Assembly: GCA_029781035.1 (NCBI GenBank)
Contig: JAKOXK010000012.1
Location: forward strand, 1 to 51,009
Direction: 5' to 3'
DNA length: 51,009 bases
DNA from: Armatimonadota bacterium
Lineage (GTDB): Bacteria > Armatimonadota > Fimbriimonadia > Fimbriimonadales > Fimbriimonadaceae
Shown here: piece after piece, positions 47,266 to 51,009 of the stretch
How positions within the stretch are numbered: the first letter of the stretch is position 1
Layout: every line of letters starts with the position of its first letter
Notes under the pieces: model-generated
What the model was told of the DNA's origin: nothing
The model's input: the letters and a program-made list of their open reading frames with translations, nothing else
Databases searched by the model: none
Translations under genes and position numbers: made by a program

Positions 47266-48663
47266 ATGAAACGGATCTTCGCAGTTGTGTTGGCGGCGGT
47301 CACAGGGGCCGGGGCCATGGGTCAGGGGGACCCCGCCGTCGTTGACAACATCATTCAGTTGGGCAAGAGTCAGAATCAGACCCGGTCGCACCTGGAGACG
47401 ATCTGCGAGCAATTTGGCGGTCGACTCACGAGTTCCTCACACCTGGAGCGGGCACAAGCCTGGGCCGTCCAAGAGTTCAAGAACTACGGGTGTCAAAACG
47501 TCCATCTTGAGAAGTGGGGCGAGTGGGAAGTCGGCTTTGACCGCGGCAGTTCGGGGCAGGTTGGGCGTATGACGGCTCCCTTCCTCCGTGAGTTCCAGTT
47601 CACAACCCCGTCGTGGACACCTGGAACCAAAGGACTTCAGAAGGGCCCGGCGGTCATGGAGCCCATGTCGATGGCCGACTTCGATAAGAACAAAAGCAAG
47701 TTCAAAGGAGCTTGGATGGTCATGATGCCTCGGACGGGCGAGGGTCTTCCTACCAAAGCTGTCCGCGATACGGTCTTGGCTGCAGCGATCAAGGCCGGGA
47801 TTAAGGGACGCGTGAGTGGATCAAGGGGTGAATTGGTCCTGACGGGTGGCAACTTCAACATCAAGTGGGACACGCGCCCAAAGGACATCGACATCACGAT
47901 CCGAAAAAGCGACTACGACGCGGTGACAGGAGCCCTTCAGGCGGGACAGAGCGCTCTATTGGAGTTCGATCTGAGGCAGTCGTTCCGGAAGGGACCGATC
48001 GCTCTCAACAACGTTGTGGCGGAGATTCCGGGAACAGAGAAACCGGACGAAGTGGTCATTGTGAGCGGACACTTCGACTCTTGGGACGGCCCAGGCTCGC
48101 AGGGAGCCATTGACAACGGTACGGGCTCTTCGGTGACGCTTGAGGCGGCACGCCTCCTGTGTTCGGTCGGTGTCAAACCCAAGAGGACTATTCGGTTCAT
48201 CCTTTGGTCCGGCGAGGAGCAAGGGCTCTTTGGTTCTCGCGGATATGTAAAGGATCACTCGGCAGAGATGGACAAAATCAGCGCGGTTTTGGTCGATGAT
48301 GGAGGGACAGACTATTGGGGCGGTTTTGTCGGACTGGAGACTCAGCGCTCGTTCTTCCAGCCCAGCATGGACGCTCTCATGGCCGCCTTCGCCGACATGC
48401 CCATGCAGTTTCGGGCGCAAGAGAAGATGCCACGAGGCGGCGGCAGCGACCATGCCAGCTTCAACGCGGTCGGGGTCCCTGGCTTCTTTACGATCGAGAC
48501 TGGGGTGGCGGACTACGGGTACATCCACCACACGCAGCACGACAAACTCGAGGCTGCAATCAATTCGTACCTCGTCCAGTCGAGTACGGCAGCCGCAGTG
48601 ACGTCGTACAACTTGGCCTGCGCCGGTTCCCTTCTGCCGCGCGAGCCCAAGTCAGGCGGCTGA
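47266..48663 (+). CDS. Secreted M28-family zinc aminopeptidase/carboxypeptidase with PA-like insert
   Basis: 465 residues. MKRIFAVVLAAVTGAGAMGQ is the signal peptide. Residues about 30-90 start the peptidase fold (LETICEQFGGRLTSSSHLER), about 115-235 form a PA-like lid (GAWMVMMPRTGEG..). The two-zinc centre is clear: SGHFDSWDG with His269, AIDNGTGSS with bridging Asp283, WSGEEQGLFGSRGY with catalytic Glu317 and ligand Glu318, VDDGGTD with Asp344/345, and YIHHTQHD with His421/422. Extracytoplasmic removal of terminal residues from peptides, which complements the S8 and S53 proteases. Divergent from ndh by 62 bp. Confidence 0.92.
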   Translation: MKRIFAVVLAAVTGAGAMGQGDPAVVDNIIQLGKSQNQTRSHLETICEQFGGRLTSSSHLERAQAWAVQEFKNYGCQNVHLEKWGEWEVGFDRGSSGQVGRMTAPFLREFQFTTPSWTPGTKGLQKGPAVMEPMSMADFDKNKSKFKGAWMVMMPRTGEGLPTKAVRDTVLAAAIKAGIKGRVSGSRGELVLTGGNFNIKWDTRPKDIDITIRKSDYDAVTGALQAGQSALLEFDLRQSFRKGPIALNNVVAEIPGTEKPDEVVIVSGHFDSWDGPGSQGAIDNGTGSSVTLEAARLLCSVGVKPKRTIRFILWSGEEQGLFGSRGYVKDHSAEMDKISAVLVDDGGTDYWGGFVGLETQRSFFQPSMDALMAAFADMPMQFRAQEKMPRGGGSDHASFNAVGVPGFFTIETGVADYGYIHHTQHDKLEAAINSYLVQSSTAAAVTSYNLACAGSLLPREPKSGG

Positions 48664-48693
48664 GCGGTTGTCTCTTGGTCCAGACAGCGAAGA

Positions 48694-48714
48694 GGCGGGC
48701 CCAGAAGGCCCGCC
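48694..48714 (+). terminator. Terminator after the M28 peptidase gene
   Basis: GGCGGGCC (48694-48701) pairs with GGCCCGCC (48707-48714), loop CAGAA-type, extended by GAG/CTC across a bulge; tail CTCGTTG is only weakly T-rich. 30 bp past the stop. Confidence 0.5.
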
Positions 48715-48718
48715 CTCG

Positions 48719-48750
48719 TTGACTGCACCCAGCCACGGTGCCCTTATAAT
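48719..48750 (+). promoter_or_regulatory. Possible promoter of the ABC exporter genes
   Basis: TTGACT (48719-48724) and a perfect TATAAT (48745-48750), but 20 bp apart instead of about 17. TATAAT is the best -10 match in the window; the -35 is doubtful. It lies 137 bp before GTG 48888. Confidence 0.35.
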
Positions 48751-48887
48751 CCTCCCCGGATATAGATGCTTATCGTATGAGGTCTTTTGGTCTCGGATTC
48801 GAGCGAAAGACATAAGGACTACCTGCCAATTTCGTGCCAAGGCCAAGACTTCGGACGATTGCGGCCCACAACTCCGGCAACCCTACC

Positions 48888-49670
48888 GTGCCCACCAACG
48901 TAAGGCAGAATCAAACCTTGATCCTCACAGAAGACCTCTCCAAACACTTCACCGACTCGAAGCGCGGCTTGATCCGTGCCGTGGACTCCGTTTCGATCGA
49001 GGCTCATCCGGGCCAGGTCTTCGGCCTGCTCGGAATCAACGGGGCCGGAAAGACAACGATGCTGAGGCTCCTTTCGACCGTCCTAAGGCCGACATCGGGG
49101 CGTGCGTCTGTCGCTGGACACGACGTCGTGCAACAGCCCGAGGCCGTTCGGGCCAACATCGGATTCCTATCGGCATCGACCGCGCTGTACGGCCGTCTGA
49201 CCGGCTTTGAGACGCTGGAGTACTTCGGCAATCTCTACGGGCTCTCCGGATCCAAGCTCAAGGAAAGGATCGAATTCGTGACCGCCACGCTCCAACTCGA
49301 GGAGTTTGGTGGCTCGCAGTGCGACAAACTGTCCACCGGCCAGAAACAAAGGGTCAGCATCGCCCGTGCGATCCTGCACGACCCTCCCGTGCTTTTTCTG
49401 GACGAACCGACGGCAGGGCTCGACGTTGTGAACGCCCAGACGGTCATGGAGTTCATTGAGGCCTTTCGGCTTGAGGGGAAAACCATCGTGTTCAGTACAC
49501 ACATCATGAGTGAGGCAGAGCGGATCTGTGACGAGGTGGCCGTTATCCACGACGGCCAGATCAAGGCTCGCGGAACGGTGGCCGAGATCATCACCTGGTC
49601 TGGAGCCGACAACCTCGAGCGCGCCTTCCTCTCGTTGGTCGGATACCGGAGGGAGGTGGTGACGGCGTGA
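48888..49670 (+). CDS. natA: ABC exporter ATP-binding protein (NatA/CcmA-like)
   Basis: 260 residues from GTG 48888, chosen because LILTEDLSKHFTDSKRG follows closely; GTG 48834 would add 18 residues. VFGLLGINGAGKTTMLRLLS is Walker A, KLSTGQKQRVSIARAIL the ABC signature, PVLFLDEPTAGLDVVNAQ Walker B, and IVFSTHIMSEAERICD the switch His. The TDSKRGLIRAVDSVS stretch and the partner's layout match the sodium-exporter NatA. It overlaps the permease start by GTGA, so the two are coupled. Energy source for export of an ion or small molecule; substrate by homology only. Confidence 0.92.
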   Translation: MPTNVRQNQTLILTEDLSKHFTDSKRGLIRAVDSVSIEAHPGQVFGLLGINGAGKTTMLRLLSTVLRPTSGRASVAGHDVVQQPEAVRANIGFLSASTALYGRLTGFETLEYFGNLYGLSGSKLKERIEFVTATLQLEEFGGSQCDKLSTGQKQRVSIARAILHDPPVLFLDEPTAGLDVVNAQTVMEFIEAFRLEGKTIVFSTHIMSEAERICDEVAVIHDGQIKARGTVAEIITWSGADNLERAFLSLVGYRREVVTA

Positions 49671-50854
49671 ACAGATGGCTCGTCGTCTTCAAGAAGGAAG
49701 TCCGGGACATGTTCCGCGACAGGCGCGTGAGGAGCGGCGCCTTCATCATGCCCGTCTTCATGATCATCCTCTTCGTGCAGCTGTTCGCGATGATCGAGGA
49801 CACCGTCAAGAAGCCCAAGAAGCAAGCTGTGGCCGTCGTCGGAATCCAGTTGGATCAGGCGAGCGAGAAACTGATCGAGCAGGTGGCGGGGACAGTGACC
49901 CACGTGACGAACCGGGCCGAAGGCGTAAAAGAACTTCAGAAGGGCAAAGTCAAGCTAGTCGTAGACTTTGGTCACGGGCTTGAGGCCGGGCTCAACGGAC
50001 ACAAAGCCGTGGTCCAAGCCACATACGACCCATCGGAGCCGTTGTCGCAGATCGCGCTGGGGACGTTGCGCGAGACGGTCTCGGCCCTCAACAAGACCGC
50101 CCTTGATGCGCAACTCAAAGCTGTCGGCGCGACCCAGGTGGATCCCGATCCCATCAAATTCGAGTCGAAGGAAGCGGAGCGCGCCAAGGGATTGGGGGGG
50201 TCAACGCTTGTCGGGCTATTGCCCTACCTGATCGTCATCTGGGCCTTCTATGGCGGCTTTAGCATCGTTGCCGACCTCGTCGCCGGCGAAAAGGAGCGCG
50301 GCACGATGGAGACACTTTTGGTGAGTCCGCTGACGCGCCGTGAAGCGGCCCTTGGCAAGTACCTCTCTTTATGCCTCGTCTGTCTGCTCAGCAGTCTGAT
50401 GAGTCTGGTAGCGATCCTGGTTTTGGGTGCACTGCACTTGGGCAATACGGCGGTGCTGTTCCCGACGGGGTTCTCGTTGTCCGGGCCAGCCCTCGCAGCC
50501 ATGGCGCTCGCCCTGATCCCTCTTGTGCTGATGTTCGCCGGCATTCTGCTGACGGTGAGCGCCGCTTCGAAGAACATGCGCGAAGCACAGACTTACTTGA
50601 CTCTCGTCAGTTTCGTGGTGATCATGCCGGCGATCTTCAGTCAGTTCCTCGGGTTCACGGGAATGGCCAACGCCGTGTGGGTGAAGTGGACGCCGGTCTT
50701 AGGTTCGGCCGTGTGCCTGCGCGAAGCATTGCTCGGCAAGACGGACTGGGCCGGCCTTGGCTCTACTGTGTTGAGTTGCCTGTTGATCTCGGTGGTCTTC
50801 TTAGTGGCCGCATTCAAGCTGTTCGAACGCGAATCGATCCTAGCCCGATCCTGA
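49667..50854 (+). CDS. natB: ABC-2 type permease (NatB-like)
   Basis: 395 residues from GTG 49667, which overlaps the ATPase stop. One membrane helix near the N-terminus (IMPVFMIILFVQLFAMI), then about 140 soluble residues outside (VAVVGIQLDQASEKLIEQ..), then five helices: LVGLLPYLIVIWAFYGGF, LCLVCLLSSLMSLVAILVLG, ALAAMALALIPLVLMFAGIL, LVSFVVIMPAIFSQFLGF, and LSCLLISVVFLVAAFKLF. DLVAGEKERGTMETLLVSPLTRREAALGKY is the signature coupling loop of NatB/YhaP-type exporters. The last 15 bp overlap the convergent fliD end. Confidence 0.92.
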   Translation: MNRWLVVFKKEVRDMFRDRRVRSGAFIMPVFMIILFVQLFAMIEDTVKKPKKQAVAVVGIQLDQASEKLIEQVAGTVTHVTNRAEGVKELQKGKVKLVVDFGHGLEAGLNGHKAVVQATYDPSEPLSQIALGTLRETVSALNKTALDAQLKAVGATQVDPDPIKFESKEAERAKGLGGSTLVGLLPYLIVIWAFYGGFSIVADLVAGEKERGTMETLLVSPLTRREAALGKYLSLCLVCLLSSLMSLVAILVLGALHLGNTAVLFPTGFSLSGPALAAMALALIPLVLMFAGILLTVSAASKNMREAQTYLTLVSFVVIMPAIFSQFLGFTGMANAVWVKWTPVLGSAVCLREALLGKTDWAGLGSTVLSCLLISVVFLVAAFKLFERESILARS

Positions 50855-51009
50855 CGTCGAAGTGGACCATGACGAATACATTTGCGTCAGCTGAGTCTGT
50901 TGTTGCTTCATGGCCGCGATCGCCTGATCCATGGCCAGAAACTTCTGTTGGAGGGTCTGCTGCTCCTTGTCGAGTGTGGCCTGGTAGTCGGTGATACGCT
51001 TGGAAAGCT
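50840..51009 (-). CDS. fliD: Flagellar filament cap protein FliD, C-terminal end only
   Basis: My translation of the minus strand from the right edge gives LSKRITDYQATLDKEQQTLQ then QKFLAMDQAIAAMKQQQTQL and TQMYSSWSTSTSGSG before TAG at 50842-50840. The heptad-rich helix with 'ri..yq..L...q..L...F..mdqAia.mk.qq..l' is the conserved coiled-coil C-terminus of FliD (HAP2), which caps the growing filament. 55 residues are visible; the rest is beyond the window. With the chemoreceptor at 4060 it indicates flagellar motility. It overlaps the permease gene end by 15 bp. Confidence 0.8.
   Translation of the reverse strand, partial: LSKRITDYQATLDKEQQTLQQKFLAMDQAIAAMKQQQTQLTQMYSSWSTSTSGSG

Noticed and set aside
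48834-49670. ABC ATPase as CcmA of the cytochrome c maturation system
   Set aside because: The partner permease is of NatB type with the large outside loop, and the genes are 30 kb from ccmE-ccmF; NatAB fits better.

Overview
The window is GC-rich bacterial chromosomal DNA with dense single-copy housekeeping genes and no phage, insertion sequence, CRISPR array or rRNA that I can see. The gene mix is CcmE/CcmF cytochrome c maturation, DapL-type aminotransferase, PEP-CTERM protein, sedolisin and subtilisin exoproteases, BNR/VPS10-like secreted protein, GH32, MCP and the 3' end of fliD. It suggests a free-living, motile, aerobic, polymer-degrading diderm-like bacterium. The style (short scattered operons, PEP-CTERM, many small orphan secreted proteins) reminds me of Armatimonadota/Fimbriimonadia, but that is an impression from memory, not a phylogenetic result.

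Layout. 1-2.7 kb (minus): UbiA-type prenyltransferase (cut by the window edge), an orphan lipoprotein and a family-2 glycosyltransferase broken by an in-frame TAG. 2.9-12.5 kb: AcuC deacetylase, a chemoreceptor, a large BNR-repeat protein, aroA, and two tandem paralogous orphan proteins followed upstream by a small orphan. 12.6-18.5 kb: a diacylglycerol-kinase-like lipid kinase, small membrane proteins, and a tight minus-strand run ccmE-ccmF-panD-pyrE-DUF5684-like. 18.6-25 kb: secreted orphan, YprB-like nuclease, threonine aldolase, esterase, Gfo/Idh/MocA oxidoreductase, Bax-inhibitor-1 protein, class III aminotransferase. 25-29.3 kb: two secreted proteases of unrelated folds (S53 and S8) that share a C-terminal domain. 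29.4-36.9 kb: BON-like protein, CoA-transferase/GNAT fusion, folC, a Tudor-like membrane protein, an 860-bp gap, dapL, and a secreted esterase. 37-38.8 kb: ArsR-type regulator behind an array of GCAAC/GTTGC dyads, tRNA-Pro(UGG), and a PEP-CTERM protein with a -24/-12-like promoter. 38.9-51 kb: class III nucleotide cyclase, a glycosidase-like protein with an inserted carbohydrate-binding module, an acyl-CoA carboxylase beta subunit, DUF3052/DUF5655-like pair, GH32, type II NADH dehydrogenase, M28 peptidase, a NatAB-type ABC exporter and the end of fliD.

The most general signal is regulatory. A TANNNT-like hexamer (TACAAT, TAAAAT, TAACCT, CATAAT, TAGAAT and similar) ends only 5-9 nt before the start codon of more than a dozen genes on both strands, most without an obvious Shine-Dalgarno sequence. 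TACAAT also sits 10 nt before the tRNA gene. This is what is expected if many mRNAs are leaderless. Other points of interest are the CXXXY-type CcmE, the amber-interrupted glycosyltransferase, the domain shared by the two proteases, the ArsR operator array, and a strong plus-strand terminator that closes a protein-less stretch at 13.8-14.25 kb.
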